From positions 620,001-684,000 of the forward strand of contig NC_015145.1 of NCBI RefSeq assembly GCF_000189535.1: 64,000 bases of DNA, in the 5' to 3' direction. The notes beneath the pieces are model-generated. The model was not told where the DNA came from, ran no database searches, and worked only from the letters and a program-made list of their open reading frames with translations. Positions 20,147-29,887 of the stretch are shown piece after piece. The position numbers were made by a program, and so were the translations under genes. Each line of letters starts with the position of its first letter. Within the stretch, counting starts at the first letter, position 1. The stretch comes from Pseudarthrobacter phenanthrenivorans Sphe3. Its GTDB lineage: Bacteria; Actinomycetota; Actinomycetes; Actinomycetales; Micrococcaceae.

Positions 20147-20878
20147 TCAGCCGTGGCGCCCGGAGATCCAAAGGGTGCCCGGCACGTGCTCGGCGGCCCC
20201 TGCCCCAGCATCCGGGTTGGCCACGTGAAGCGTGCGGGCGAAGGCTTCCTCCGTGACGCTGACCTGGAAACCAGCGGCGGCAAGCCTTTCCTGCAGCGGT
20301 TCCAGGGCGCCGTCGTACTCAAAGCCCAGGCCGGAGCGCGGCGATCCCAAGGCCGGGCGGACCATCAGTACCCCGCCGTTCTTGGCTGTGAAGTCCGCGG
20401 TGTCGTCCTGGTCCGGGACCGGGCGCGGCCGGGCGCCCAGGTGCTGCAGGGTGCGGGCGGCCGAGCCGGCATCCGGCGTGAACCAGACGCCGACGACGGC
20501 CAGCGCGGGATCGGCGTCGGCACACTGGGCGAAGTGGGCCGCCTTGTCCGCCAGGAAGGTGAAGCCGTCCGGGGCCGTGATCCTGCAGGCCTGGCCATGG
20601 TCGACGTCAACCAGTTCCGCAGGCGCAGTCCCGTCCTCGTCTGCGGCCAGGTTGGTGCGCCGGGCGAATTCGGCCAGGTCGCCCACCTCCACTGCCATCG
20701 CGGTGGTGCCGTCCTCCGCGGCTCCCCCGGGGACGGCGTGGAGGGCCAGGCGGCCCGAGCCGGCGTCGAAAACCTGCCAGTCGCCGTCGTCCTCGGTGCG
20801 GACCATGCCCAGGGCGGTAAGGAGCCGGTCCCAGGTGTCGGGGCGGGAGGTGAAATGAACGGGGCGCACACGGAGCAT
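20147..20878 (-). CDS. VOC (glyoxalase/bleomycin-resistance) family protein
   Basis: 243 residues with two tandem VOC half-domains (about 1-115 and 125-243): MLRVRPVHFTSRPDTWDRLL begins the first and LAVVGVWFTPDAGSAARTL the second. VOC proteins are metal-dependent dioxygenases, isomerases or resistance proteins; the metal ligands here are not clear. The ATG at 20878 was chosen with CTAAGGAC upstream; a much longer open frame to 21655 runs antisense to the next gene and is a shadow. Confidence 0.82.
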   Translation of the reverse strand: MLRVRPVHFTSRPDTWDRLLTALGMVRTEDDGDWQVFDAGSGRLALHAVPGGAAEDGTTAMAVEVGDLAEFARRTNLAADEDGTAPAELVDVDHGQACRITAPDGFTFLADKAAHFAQCADADPALAVVGVWFTPDAGSAARTLQHLGARPRPVPDQDDTADFTAKNGGVLMVRPALGSPRSGLGFEYDGALEPLQERLAAAGFQVSVTEEAFARTLHVANPDAGAGAAEHVPGTLWISGRHG

Positions 20879-20974
20879 GGGACTGTCCTTAGTTCTCGTA
20901 TCCACGGAAGGTATGGCCATGATGCCACGGGCAGGTCCCTTGTGGGGCGGAGCGGCAGGAGCAGAATAGGGGCC

Positions 20975-21577
20975 ATGGCCACTGAACTCGAGGAACTGCT
21001 GCTGCCGGACGCCGCCGCGTGGCGTACGTGGCTGGCGGAACACCACAACACCAGCCCGGGGGTGTGGCTGGTCCTGCACAAGAAGGGCGGCAACGTCACG
21101 GAACTGGACTACAAGGCGGCGCTGGACGAGGCACTGTGCTTCGGCTGGATCGACGGCCAGATGCGGCGCCGCGACGAGCACACCTCGCTCCAGCGGATGA
21201 CGCCGCGCAGGCGCAGGAGCCCGTGGTCGGCGAGGAACGTCAGCAACGTGGCACGGCTGGACGCCGAAGGCAGGATGACCGAGGCCGGATGGGCCGCCGT
21301 CAATGAAGCGAAGGCTGACGGCCGGTGGGACAATGCGTACGGCGGGCAGGCCGTGGCTGAACTTCCGGCAGACCTGGCAGCAGCCATCGCTGCTGTCCCG
21401 GAGGCGCAGGCGATGTTCGACGTCCTCACCAAGACCAACCGGTACGCCCTCATCTACCGGGTCAATTCGGCAGTGCAGCCCGCCACCCGGGAGCGGCGGA
21501 TCGCCGGATTCGTGGAGATGCTGGCCCGGGGTGAGGCGCCCTTTCCGCAGAAGAAGCGCCCGGGGGATGCCCCGTAG
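20975..21577 (+). CDS. YdeI/OmpD-associated family protein
   Basis: 200 residues with the family pattern AWRTWLAEHHNTSPGVWLVL, YKAALDEALCFGWIDGQMRR, the [17 protein letters not shown] segment and a Lys/Arg-rich C-terminus. Known members (YdeI, YdhG-like) are small cytosolic proteins, some linked to peptide resistance, with no established biochemistry. The ATG at 20975 starts the conserved part and follows AGGGGCC. It is divergent from the VOC gene with 96 bp between starts. Confidence 0.85.
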   Translation: MATELEELLLPDAAAWRTWLAEHHNTSPGVWLVLHKKGGNVTELDYKAALDEALCFGWIDGQMRRRDEHTSLQRMTPRRRRSPWSARNVSNVARLDAEGRMTEAGWAAVNEAKADGRWDNAYGGQAVAELPADLAAAIAAVPEAQAMFDVLTKTNRYALIYRVNSAVQPATRERRIAGFVEMLARGEAPFPQKKRPGDAP

Positions 21578-21664
21578 GCGTTCGGGACTGGCATTACGCG
21601 GACTGTTGCGTCCGATTGGCCGGCCGTCTGCAGGCCGGTAGGATTGACGGTTCAATTGCGCTGG

Positions 21665-21691
21665 TGCCGTTCCCCTGCTGGGGGAGCGGCA
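21665..21691 (+). promoter_or_regulatory. hairpin covering the ribosome site of the GH32 gene
   Basis: TGCCGTTCCCC pairs with GGGGAGCGGCA (one G-T pair) across five bases. The 3' arm contains the GGGGGAG that would serve as ribosome site for a TTG start at 21693. Translation could thus be structure-controlled, or the true start may be the ATG at 21723 and the hairpin a terminator remnant. Confidence 0.5.
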
Positions 21692-21692
21692 C

Positions 21693-23723
21693 TTGTGCGT
21701 TCAGCGACGGATTGAAAAAACGATGCCCCGGAATCTCCTCGGAACTGCACTTCCTGTCCTCAAACGCCGGCCCGTCCCTTGGTTGCTTGCCGCGGTGGCC
21801 GCTTCCCTGGTCCTGGTGGTTTCCCTGCTGCTCGCCGGCACGGTCCGGCAGGATGCTGCCGCCGTTGCCGGCAGGGTCCTTGACGGTGTGGCGTCCGCCC
21901 AGGCAGCAGCCAGGGAAGGCAACGGCCAGTACGCGTCACTGTGGCTCAAGGGCAATGACAGGACGCTGGCCGAGCGCGGCAAGGAAGTGGCGGCGGAAGG
22001 TGCCGAGGACGTCCGCAGCATCGAGTGCGGCACGGGATGGCTGGCCGGCGTCCGGGTGGAAGGCCAGGTCTTCCTGCGGAGCAGCGCGGCCGGCGGGACT
22101 GTTGAAGATACCGCAGCCGTGCGCCTCCCGGACTGCATCAGCACCGAAGCGCGCGATGCCCTGCTCGCGGACCTTGGCGTGCAGCGGACGTGGCCGCAGC
22201 CTCCTGTCGGAAGCCTGGAGCCGCCTGCGGGGGAGTACCGCCCGGCCTACCATCTCACGCCCGACCAGCGGTGGATGAACGATCCGCAGCGCCCGTTCTT
22301 CCTGGACGGGAAGTGGCACTACTACTACCTGTACAACGCCGACTATCCGGAAGGGAACGGCACCGAGTGGTTCCACGCCACCAGCACGGACCTGGTCCAC
22401 TGGAAGAACGAGGGCGTGGCAATCGGGAAGTTCCGGAACGGGCTCGGCGATATCGAGACCGGGACCGCTGTGGTGGACACGGAAGGAACCGCCGGTTTCG
22501 GCAAGGGTGCGGTGATCGCGGTCCTTACCCAGCAGCATGACGGCGTCCAGCGGCAGTCCCTGTTCTACTCCACGGACAACGGCTACAGCTTCCGGAACCA
22601 TGAACAGAATCCGGTGATGGAGAACCCCGGAGCGGAGCACTGGCGCGATCCCCGGATCGTGCGGGACGAGGCCAACAACCAATGGCTGATGCTGCTCGCC
22701 GAAGGCCACAAGATCGGTTTCTACACGTCCCCCGACCTCAAGGAGTGGACGTACGTGTCCGCGTTCGAACGTGACGGGCTGGGGATCCTTGAGTGCCCCG
22801 ACTTTTTCCAGCTTGACGTGGACGGCGACCCCGCCAAACGGACCTGGGTGCTGGCAGCCAGTGCCAACGGAACCGCCGAAGGCCGCACCACCGGCCTGGC
22901 CTACTGGACCGGCGGCTGGGATGGCAAGGGCTTCACGCCTTCGTCCCAGGAGCACCAGTGGCTCGACGGCGGCTCAGACTTCTACGCCGCCGTCACCTGG
23001 GACGACCCCCGCCTGACGGACGGCCAGCGGAAGGCTTCCCGGCATGCCATCGGCTGGATGAACAACTGGGCCTACGCCCGGCAGTTGCCCACTGACGGGT
23101 GGTTCGGGGCGGCCTCCGTGGTGCGTGACATCCGGCTGGTGTCCGACGGCGGCCGGCCGGCTTTGGTTTCCCAGCCCACCCCGGCACTAAAGTCCCTGGA
23201 AGGCAGCCCGGAACAGGTTGCGCCAGGCACAGTCACGGAGGGTGCCAGCTCCGCCCTGCCTGTCCCCGCCAGCGGCGCTTTCAAGCTGGACCTTGAACTG
23301 GAGAAGCCGGCATCCGGGACCGGTGAAGCCCGCGTCCTCCTTGAAAGCGGCGGGAAGGCCTACGCCACGCTGGGTTACGACTTCGCCACCGGGAAGGCCT
23401 TCGTGGCCAGGGACGGCGACGATGTTGCCGCGGGCGTCTCGCGGGCCGGCCTGGAAGCCGGCAGCGACAAAGGCCAGGCGGAACAGCGGGTGGGTGAATA
23501 CCGTAAGGTCCGTGCCGCGGAGGCCAGGACCAGCGGGGATACTGTGCGCCTGACTGCCTACGTGGACAGGTCATCGGTGGAGGTCTTTCCCGCCGGCGGC
23601 AACGAAACACTCACGTCGCTCCTGTTCCCGCCGCCGGGCGACAGGGGAGCGGCGCTGACGGCGGCGGGCGGCGCGGTGACCGTGAGGGGCGGTGCCGTTA
23701 CACCGCTTGCGGGCATCCGCTGA
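21693..23723 (+). CDS. membrane-anchored GH32 fructan hydrolase (levanase/inulinase-like)
   Basis: Glycoside hydrolase family 32 enzyme acting on beta-fructofuranosides outside the cell, 676 residues from the TTG at 21693 or 666 from the ATG at 21723. One N-terminal membrane helix (about 30-48) is followed by an Ala-rich stalk. The catalytic Asp lies in WMNDPQ (about residue 197), the transition-state Asp in WRDPRIV (about 319) and the acid/base Glu in LECPDFFQ (about 367). The C-terminal beta-sandwich has VDRSSVEVFPAGG. No sugar transporter or regulator adjoins it. Levanase, inulinase or invertase specificity cannot be separated from sequence alone. Confidence 0.9.
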   Translation: MCVQRRIEKTMPRNLLGTALPVLKRRPVPWLLAAVAASLVLVVSLLLAGTVRQDAAAVAGRVLDGVASAQAAAREGNGQYASLWLKGNDRTLAERGKEVAAEGAEDVRSIECGTGWLAGVRVEGQVFLRSSAAGGTVEDTAAVRLPDCISTEARDALLADLGVQRTWPQPPVGSLEPPAGEYRPAYHLTPDQRWMNDPQRPFFLDGKWHYYYLYNADYPEGNGTEWFHATSTDLVHWKNEGVAIGKFRNGLGDIETGTAVVDTEGTAGFGKGAVIAVLTQQHDGVQRQSLFYSTDNGYSFRNHEQNPVMENPGAEHWRDPRIVRDEANNQWLMLLAEGHKIGFYTSPDLKEWTYVSAFERDGLGILECPDFFQLDVDGDPAKRTWVLAASANGTAEGRTTGLAYWTGGWDGKGFTPSSQEHQWLDGGSDFYAAVTWDDPRLTDGQRKASRHAIGWMNNWAYARQLPTDGWFGAASVVRDIRLVSDGGRPALVSQPTPALKSLEGSPEQVAPGTVTEGASSALPVPASGAFKLDLELEKPASGTGEARVLLESGGKAYATLGYDFATGKAFVARDGDDVAAGVSRAGLEAGSDKGQAEQRVGEYRKVRAAEARTSGDTVRLTAYVDRSSVEVFPAGGNETLTSLLFPPPGDRGAALTAAGGAVTVRGGAVTPLAGIR

Positions 23724-23768
23724 TCAGGCCTCGATTGATGGGGGCTGGATTGATCAGGACTCGATTGA
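23721..23768. repeat. short tandem duplication over two convergent stop codons
   Basis: TGATCAGG followed by a CTCGATTGA-type tail occurs at 23721 and again at 23751 with one difference. The first copy supplies the GH32 stop (TGA) and the second supplies the fbpC stop (TCA on the plus strand). A local duplication appears to separate the convergent ends. Confidence 0.6.
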
Positions 23769-24926
23769 GTCGGGTTCGAGTGGGAAGGCCACGCCTTCGC
23801 CCACCACCCGCAGGCACAGCTCCATGCCGGGCCGGGCGATGGAGGCGTTCCAGTGCCGGATAGTGATGATCTCGCCCCCGCCGGGGTAGCGGTGGTCGGG
23901 GATGGCGGCCAGTTGCGGCGGCACCGAGAGCTTCAGCCGCACGGTGGTCTCTGGACCGAAGTAGTCCGTGTCCACCACCACTCCGCGGATGTTGCTGCCC
24001 TCGGCAATCCGGATCTGCTCCGGCCGCAGCATCAGCTGCACCCGGCCCTGCGCCGGCGGCCTGCGCACGGGAATGGCGCCCAGGGAGCACGTGGCCAGCG
24101 ATCCTTCCAACCAGGCATCGAGAATGACGGCGTCGCCGAGGAACTCGGCCGTGGCCCGGTCCGCGGGCCGGGTGTACACCACGAACGGGTTGCCGATCTG
24201 GGCAAGCTTGCCGCCGCGCATCACCGCAACCTGGTCCGCGAAGGACAAGGCCTCGGCCTGGTCGTGGGTGACCAGGATGGTGGTGACCCCGGCCTCGTTC
24301 AGGACCTTCGCCACGGCGCGGCGGGTAGCCACGCGCAGCCCGGCGTCGAGCGCTGAAAAAGGCTCGTCCAGGAGCATCAGTTCGGGCTCCCGGGCCAGTG
24401 CCCGGGCCAGGGCCACCCGCTGCTGCTGACCGCCGGAAAGCTGGTGCGGGCGGCGCTTGGCCATGGCCGGGTCCAGGGACACCATCTCCAGAAGTTCGCT
24501 GACCCTGGCAGCCACAGCGGCGCGGCCGCCCGGAAGCCGGTCCGCGTCCAGCCCGAAGGCGACATTCTGCCCAACGCTCAGGTGCGGGAACAGTGCTCCG
24601 TCCTGGGCCACATACCCGATGTGGCGTTTGTGCGCAGGGACCCACACGCCGTCGCCCGCCACCTTGGCACCGTTCAGGGAGATACTGCCCGTGTCCGGGT
24701 GCTCGAACCCGGCGATCAGCCGCAGCAGGGTGGTCTTTCCCGATCCGGAGGGGCCCACGATGGCCGTTGTTCCGCCTTTGGCGACGGAGAGGTTGACGCC
24801 CTTCAGGACCGCCTGGCTGCCAAAGTTCTTGGTCACGTCCGTGATCTCGAGATGGCTGTTGGTGGTGGTGGCAACCGAGGGGGCGACCCGCGGCTCCGGC
24901 ACCCGCGAAGGGGCTTGTTCTGTCAC
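23754..24926 (-). CDS. fbpC: iron(III) ABC importer, ATPase subunit
   Basis: Energises Fe3+ import at the inner face of the membrane, 390 residues. Walker A is GPSGSGKTT, the Q-loop segment is [13 protein letters not shown], the signature is [15 protein letters not shown], Walker B is [12 protein letters not shown], and the H-loop is [15 protein letters not shown]-terminal TOBE-like domain follows ([12 protein letters not shown]). The start is GTG at 24926, overlapping the permease stop as GTGA, so it is the third gene of fbpA-fbpB-fbpC. A long N-terminal extension (about 25 residues) precedes the ATPase domain. Confidence 0.94.
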   Translation of the reverse strand: MTEQAPSRVPEPRVAPSVATTTNSHLEITDVTKNFGSQAVLKGVNLSVAKGGTTAIVGPSGSGKTTLLRLIAGFEHPDTGSISLNGAKVAGDGVWVPAHKRHIGYVAQDGALFPHLSVGQNVAFGLDADRLPGGRAAVAARVSELLEMVSLDPAMAKRRPHQLSGGQQQRVALARALAREPELMLLDEPFSALDAGLRVATRRAVAKVLNEAGVTTILVTHDQAEALSFADQVAVMRGGKLAQIGNPFVVYTRPADRATAEFLGDAVILDAWLEGSLATCSLGAIPVRRPPAQGRVQLMLRPEQIRIAEGSNIRGVVVDTDYFGPETTVRLKLSVPPQLAAIPDHRYPGGGEIITIRHWNASIARPGMELCLRVVGEGVAFPLEPDSIES

Positions 24927-26512
24927 TGTCCGGCTACTTTCTTGGACTGCTGGAAGAGGAGGTACGTCATGGGCGCGGAGAGCAGGATCATCAGCAGGGC
25001 ATACGGTGCGGCACCGGCATAGTCGATTTCACTGCTCTTGCTCCAAAACTCGGTGGCAAGGGTCCGCGTCCCGTTGGGGGACAGCAGCAGGGTGGCCGTC
25101 AGCTCGTTGGCGATGGCAAGGAACACCAGCGCGGCACCTCCCGCGGCCGCCGGCGCGGTGAGCCTCAGGGTCACGCGGATGAAGGACACAAGCGGCGGTT
25201 TGCCCAGCGCCTGGGCGGCCTCGTCAAGTTCCTTGGGCGCCTGCGCCAGGCCGGCACGCAGGCTGACCAGGGCGCGGGGCAGGAACAGCAGGACGTAGGC
25301 GGCCACCAGCACCCCCGCTGTCTGGTAAACCCCTGGAACCACCCGGATGCTCACCGTGACGAACGCCAGTCCCACCACGATGCCCGGCAGGGAGCTGGTG
25401 ATGTAGTTGGAGAGCTCCAGCGACTTGCTGAACCAGCCGGGATGGCGGACGGCCAGGTAGGCCATGGGGAAGGCAACCACCGTGGTGGCCGCCGCCCCCG
25501 CCAGCCCGTAGCCGAGGGTGGTCAGAAGCGCCGGCACGAACTCGTCGGCTGACCAGACGGCCGCTCCGCCGGAAAGCACCCAGCGCAGCACAAAGAACAG
25601 GGGCACGCCGAACGCCAGGGCCGTGAGGGCCAGCAGGAACAGCTGGGCAGGGAACTGGTAGGCATGCAGCGGCAGGCGCAGGGCCTTGGCCTGGGCGCCG
25701 GGGCCGATGCGCGCGTAGCGGGCGGTGCCGCGGCTCCGGACTTCGGCCAGCAGCAGGAGGAGGCAGAAGAACACCAGCACGCTGGCCAGCATGTTCCCTG
25801 CGGCGCCGTTGAACGTGGACTGGTACTGCACCATGATCGCCGTGGTGAAGGTATCGAACCGGATCATGGCGAAGGCCCCGTACTCCGCCAGCAGGTGCAG
25901 GGCAACCAGGAGTGCGCCGCCGGTCATGGCAATCCGGAGCTGCGGCAGGACCACTCGGAAGAACGTCCGCCAGGCGCCCAGGCCCAGTGCGCCTGCGGAC
26001 TGCTCGATGGCGGGGTCCAGGCGGCTGAGCGCGGCGGCCGCGGGAATGTAGACCAGCGGGAAGTAGGACAGCGTGGCGATCAGGACACCCGAGCCCAGCC
26101 CGCCGAGGGAAGGGATCGCCGAGACCCACGCGTAGCTGTTGACGAACGCCGGGATGGCCAGCGGCGCAGCCAGCAGCACTGCCCAGATTTTGGCCCCGCG
26201 CAGTGTTGTGCGCTCCACCAGCCAGGCCCCCGCCACGCCCAGGACCAGGCACAGCGGCACGGTGAACGCCATCAACAGGAGGGTGTTCAGCAGCAGTTCG
26301 GCCACGCGTGGCCGGAAAATGAGTTCGACGGCGGTGTCCCAGCCGGTTGCCACGGTCATGTACACCACGTAACCCAGCGGTACGAGTGAAAACAGGGCGA
26401 TCAGCACCGCCAGCGCGGACACTGCGGAAACGCCGAAAGGCGGGCGGGGGCTGCTGCCCCGGCCCGCCGTCGTCGTGCTCCCCCGAGGGGGAGCCGATAG
26501 TTCGGAGGTCAC
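24923..26512 (-). CDS. fbpB: iron(III) ABC importer, fused two-half permease
   Basis: 529 residues with about 12 transmembrane helices arranged as two homologous six-helix halves, as in FbpB/SfuB. Each half has an EAA-type cytoplasmic loop: [20 protein letters not shown] in the first and [18 protein letters not shown] in the second. The start is GTG at 26512, 4 nt after the fbpA stop, so the two are coupled. It ends in an overlap with fbpC. Regulated from the fbpA promoter. Confidence 0.94.
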   Translation of the reverse strand: MTSELSAPPRGSTTTAGRGSSPRPPFGVSAVSALAVLIALFSLVPLGYVVYMTVATGWDTAVELIFRPRVAELLLNTLLLMAFTVPLCLVLGVAGAWLVERTTLRGAKIWAVLLAAPLAIPAFVNSYAWVSAIPSLGGLGSGVLIATLSYFPLVYIPAAAALSRLDPAIEQSAGALGLGAWRTFFRVVLPQLRIAMTGGALLVALHLLAEYGAFAMIRFDTFTTAIMVQYQSTFNGAAGNMLASVLVFFCLLLLLAEVRSRGTARYARIGPGAQAKALRLPLHAYQFPAQLFLLALTALAFGVPLFFVLRWVLSGGAAVWSADEFVPALLTTLGYGLAGAAATTVVAFPMAYLAVRHPGWFSKSLELSNYITSSLPGIVVGLAFVTVSIRVVPGVYQTAGVLVAAYVLLFLPRALVSLRAGLAQAPKELDEAAQALGKPPLVSFIRVTLRLTAPAAAGGAALVFLAIANELTATLLLSPNGTRTLATEFWSKSSEIDYAGAAPYALLMILLSAPMTYLLFQQSKKVAGQ

Positions 26513-26516
26513 GAAA

Positions 26517-27569
26517 TTACAGGAGTCCTGCCGCGGTCATCAGCTCGGTGACCTTCTCGGAGTTGAGCTTGGCGGGGTCCACGGTGGGAGCCTGCAGCTC
26601 GGCGATCGGAACCAGCTTCTCGTTGGCCGGGACGTCTGATGCGATGGCGTACTCGAACGAGGTGCCGTCCTTGAGGACTTCCTGGCCCTTCTTGCCGGTG
26701 ACGAACTTCAGGAATGCCTGGGCAGCCTCGGCATTCTTGGAGGTCTTCAGGACGCCGCCGCCGGAGACGGACACGAACGCGCCCGGATCCTGGTTCTTGA
26801 AGTAGTACGGGGAGACGTTCTTGGAGTTCTCGCCGGTCTTGGCCTGGTCGCCGTAGTAGTAGTAGTGGTAGATGAGGGCGGCATCCACTTCGCCGGCGTT
26901 GACGGCCTTCATGGCGGTGCTGTTGCCCTTGTAGGCCTTGTAGTTGTCCTTCATGCCCTTGAGCCATTCCTCAGTGGCGGCCTCGCCCTTGAGTTCCAGC
27001 AGCGCCGAAACGATGGCCTGGAAGTCTGCGCCGGACGGGGAAGCGGCCCACTTGCCCTTCCACTCCGGCTTGGCCAGGTCCAGCATGGACTTGGGCAGCT
27101 GGTCTTCGGTCAGCTTGTTCTTGTCATAGACCAGGACGGTGGAGCGGGCAGCGATGCCGGTCCACTTTCCGGTGGAGGGGCGGAACTCGGCCGGCACCTG
27201 CTCAAGGGTGGCGGCGTCCACGTCCGCGAACAGTCCGGCATTCTCAACCTGCGTCATCGCGGGGGAGTTCTCCGTCAGGAAAACGTCGGCCGGCGAGGCG
27301 TCGCCTTCCTGGATGATCTGGTTGGACAGTTCGGTGTCCGAGCCCTGGCGCATGGTGACCTTGATGCCGGTCTCTGCCGTGAAGGCGTCGATCCATTCCT
27401 TGGTCAGGCTCTCGTGCTGGGCGTTGTAAACCGTAATCCCGTCCCCCTCAGCGGAGGCGGCGGACGAACCTGTGGCTGCAGGGGTGGTGCTGCCGCCGCA
27501 GGCGGTCAGTCCAAGTGCTGCGGTGGCGGCAAGCGCAATGCCGGCCAGGGCGCTGTTGCGGATCTTCAT
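26517..27569 (-). CDS. fbpA: iron(III) ABC importer, substrate-binding lipoprotein
   Basis: Extracellular Fe3+-binding lipoprotein of 350 residues. The signal peptide begins [14 protein letters not shown] and ends at lipobox LTAC. The mature protein has the FbpA pattern [20 protein letters not shown] and a tyrosine cluster [10 protein letters not shown] that matches the iron-chelating tyrosines of the family. The ATG at 27569 was chosen to start the signal peptide, though no good ribosome site is visible. A DtxR/IdeR-like box sits inside its promoter 80 bp upstream, so iron repression is expected. Confidence 0.95.
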   Translation of the reverse strand: MKIRNSALAGIALAATAALGLTACGGSTTPAATGSSAASAEGDGITVYNAQHESLTKEWIDAFTAETGIKVTMRQGSDTELSNQIIQEGDASPADVFLTENSPAMTQVENAGLFADVDAATLEQVPAEFRPSTGKWTGIAARSTVLVYDKNKLTEDQLPKSMLDLAKPEWKGKWAASPSGADFQAIVSALLELKGEAATEEWLKGMKDNYKAYKGNSTAMKAVNAGEVDAALIYHYYYYGDQAKTGENSKNVSPYYFKNQDPGAFVSVSGGGVLKTSKNAEAAQAFLKFVTGKKGQEVLKDGTSFEYAIASDVPANEKLVPIAELQAPTVDPAKLNSEKVTELMTAAGLL

Positions 27570-27645
27570 GGAGGGACTGCTTTCTGGGAAACGTGGGGCG
27601 GACCGGGGTCCTCGCGGGCTCTGGGGAAGGATGCCCACGTCTGGA

Positions 27646-27673
27646 ACTGTAGGGTAGGCAAACCTAAGTTCAA
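27646..27673 (-). promoter_or_regulatory. fbp promoter with embedded DtxR/IdeR-like iron box
   Basis: On the minus strand TTGAAC (27668-27673) and TACAGT (27646-27651) form -35 and -10 with 16 bp between them. The 19 bp at 27649-27667 match the DtxR/IdeR consensus (TTAGGTTAGGCTAACCTAA) at 16 positions, so a bound repressor would occlude the promoter. The match was counted by eye. Confidence 0.8.
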
Positions 27674-27730
27674 AACCGGAAAGCGCTTTAAGTGATGAGG
27701 GTCACATCAATTACCGAACTATTGCGTGAC

Positions 27731-28930
27731 CTAATTCCCGCTGCGGGCTTGAAGGGTTGCTGCTGCCTCCAGGGCCATCCAGGCCTGCAGCTGGGTGGAG
27801 AGTTCGACGGCGGTGCCTGGCGGGAGCGTTTTCGTTGCCCTTTGTGACGTGTGCAGGGAGAAGATGCTTGCGCCCTGGTCCTTTTTTGCACCTTCGCCGG
27901 CTTCCACGCTGCGCTTTCCGGACCAAAAAGCCTCCGCGGTGTCCCTCACCAGGCGGCCCGCCATCGCCCGGGTTTGCCCCGGGAGCCTGGCATCGGAAGC
28001 GGCGAGGGCCAGGTAGCGGCAGAGGATTCCGGTGAACAGGCCGCCGTCGCCCGTCCCCTCGCAACGCAGCACGCGGGTGTCCTGAGCGGCGCCCCCGGGG
28101 ACTGTCAGCAGCCGGTCCACCGCTTCCACCACCGCCGCAGCCCGGGCCAGGTTTGCTTTCCCGCCCAGTTCCAGGAGGGCGCCCAGGACGGGGCCCTGGT
28201 TGTAGGTGTAGACGGCCCGCTCCACCACCACCTCGCCTGCCGGATTGAGCCGGGCGCCGTCCAGGTACAAGCCCTGGGCCGGGTCGAACAGGGTGGCATC
28301 CAGCCAGTCCAGCAGGGCCTGGGCTTTCTTCCCGTGCCCCGTCCGGGCGTAGTAGAGCGCCACGGGGGCCGTGGCCGGGGTGTTCTTGAAATCGCGCTTC
28401 TTGCTCCAGAAAACGCCACCGCCCAAGTCCTCCGTGGAGGCGGCATCAAACTCAAGGGTCAGGGATTTCCGGACGGCCGCATTGCGGCGGCGTCCCGGCC
28501 TGCGGGTCTCTTCCGCCAGCTTGTCCAGGCGGTGGGTGGCCAGGGCGAGCCAGGCCATGTCGTCGTAGTAGTTGTTGACGAACGTGAAGGCGTTGCGCAG
28601 GCGGATCCCGGTGACCAGCCGGGAGGCCAGCCGTCCGGCGCTGGGGCGGTTTGCGCCATTGAACCTCGCAGCCGGGGTTGCGCCGCTGCCCAGTTCCCGG
28701 CGGCCGGTGTCCACCAGGCAATCCACATAATGGGCCTGCCACCAGTAATGCCAGGGAGCCAGGAGTGCGCCCTTTGGACCGTTGCGCCAGCGGAGCCGGG
28801 GCCATTGGACGGCGGCAAGGTGGGTGCCCGGGAGGAGCAACAGCCTCCTGCCGAAGAGGGCGGTCACGGACCGGGCAGCGTGGTTGGCGCGGTCCTGCCA
28901 GGCGGCAGGGTCGGGGGCCGGGCTGGTCAT
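27731..28930 (-). CDS. glycoside hydrolase family 76 protein
   Basis: 399 residues resembling GH76 alpha-1,6-mannanases. It has HYWWQAHYVDCLVD, the adjacent-acid motif NNYYDDMAWLALA expected to hold the catalytic pair, and YTYNQGPVLGALLELGG. No signal peptide is obvious from the ATG at 28930, so it may act in the cytosol, or the start may be wrong; an upstream open frame runs to 29035 but is Arg/Gly rich. Nothing nearby suggests a mannan operon. Confidence 0.83.
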   Translation of the reverse strand: MTSPAPDPAAWQDRANHAARSVTALFGRRLLLLPGTHLAAVQWPRLRWRNGPKGALLAPWHYWWQAHYVDCLVDTGRRELGSGATPAARFNGANRPSAGRLASRLVTGIRLRNAFTFVNNYYDDMAWLALATHRLDKLAEETRRPGRRRNAAVRKSLTLEFDAASTEDLGGGVFWSKKRDFKNTPATAPVALYYARTGHGKKAQALLDWLDATLFDPAQGLYLDGARLNPAGEVVVERAVYTYNQGPVLGALLELGGKANLARAAAVVEAVDRLLTVPGGAAQDTRVLRCEGTGDGGLFTGILCRYLALAASDARLPGQTRAMAGRLVRDTAEAFWSGKRSVEAGEGAKKDQGASIFSLHTSQRATKTLPPGTAVELSTQLQAWMALEAAATLQARSGN

Positions 28931-29092
28931 GGCTTCCACCCTATCGCCCGCCGGCCTCACGCCCGTCCGGCCGCGCACACCCGCCCGCCCGCCGGCCTGC
29001 CTGCTGGTGCGGGTCCGGCGGATTTCAGTTAACATTCACTAACTAATACCCGGTAGCCGCATGCGCGCCGGACCCGGCATCAAGGAGGATGT

Positions 29093-29887
29093 ATGGACGT
29101 GGCAGGCACTGTTGCATTGGTTACCGGGGGCGCCTCAGGCTTGGGTGCGGCAACCGCCCGCCGCCTGTTCGACGGCGGCGCGTCCGTGGTGCTGGTGGAC
29201 CTCCCCTCGTCAGAGGGGGGAACGCTGGCGGACGAACTGAACGCCGCCGGCACTGCGGGCAGGTCGGCCGTGTTCTGCCCCGCGGACGTGACCAGCGAGG
29301 AGGAGGTGCGGGCCGCCGTCGAGACAGCTGCCGGGCTGGGACCGCTCCGCATCGTGGTGAACTGCGCCGGCATTGCCACTCCCGGAAAAGTCCTGGGCCG
29401 GGAGGGCGTGCTGCCGCTTGAGGCGTTCACCCGGGTCATCCAGGTCAACCTCGTCGGCACGTTCAATGTCCTGCGGCTCGCCGCCCAGGCGATGGCGGCC
29501 ACGGAGCCGGCCGTGACACTGCTGGGCGGCCCCGAACGCGGCGTGATCATCAACACCGCCTCCGTTGCTGCCTTCGAAGGACAGATCGGGCAGCCGGCGT
29601 ATGCCGCGTCCAAGGGCGCTGTCGCGGCGATGACCCTGCCCATCGCCCGGGAGCTCGCACGCTCGCTGGTCCGGGTGGTCACCATCGCGCCCGGGATCTT
29701 CGAAACGCCCATGATGGCCGGCCTGCCACAGGAGGCGCAGGATTCCCTGGGCGCGCAGGTGCCGCACCCCTCCCGGCTCGGCAGGCCCGAGGAATACGCC
29801 AGCCTGGTGGCACATATCGTGGACAACGCCATGCTGAACGGGGAAACCATCCGCCTGGACGGCGCCATCCGCATGGGCCCGAAGTGA
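29093..29887 (+). CDS. SDR-family 3-hydroxyacyl-CoA dehydrogenase-like enzyme
   Basis: NAD-dependent short-chain dehydrogenase of 264 residues. The TGGASGLG cofactor motif, NCAGIA, catalytic Ser in [10 protein letters not shown], the YAASK active-site pair and the C-terminal [10 protein letters not shown] resemble the HSD17B10 type, which oxidises 3-hydroxyacyl-CoA or 2-methyl-3-hydroxybutyryl-CoA. A strong AAGGAGG precedes the ATG at 29093. The next gene, an acyl-CoA dehydrogenase, starts inside its stop (GTGA), supporting a beta-oxidation or branched-chain amino-acid pathway. Confidence 0.9.
   Translation: MDVAGTVALVTGGASGLGAATARRLFDGGASVVLVDLPSSEGGTLADELNAAGTAGRSAVFCPADVTSEEEVRAAVETAAGLGPLRIVVNCAGIATPGKVLGREGVLPLEAFTRVIQVNLVGTFNVLRLAAQAMAATEPAVTLLGGPERGVIINTASVAAFEGQIGQPAYAASKGAVAAMTLPIARELARSLVRVVTIAPGIFETPMMAGLPQEAQDSLGAQVPHPSRLGRPEEYASLVAHIVDNAMLNGETIRLDGAIRMGPK

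Noticed and set aside
20147..21655. 502-codon version of the VOC gene
   Set aside because: Upstream part is antisense to the YdeI-family gene; the ATG at 20878 has a ribosome site and starts the domain.
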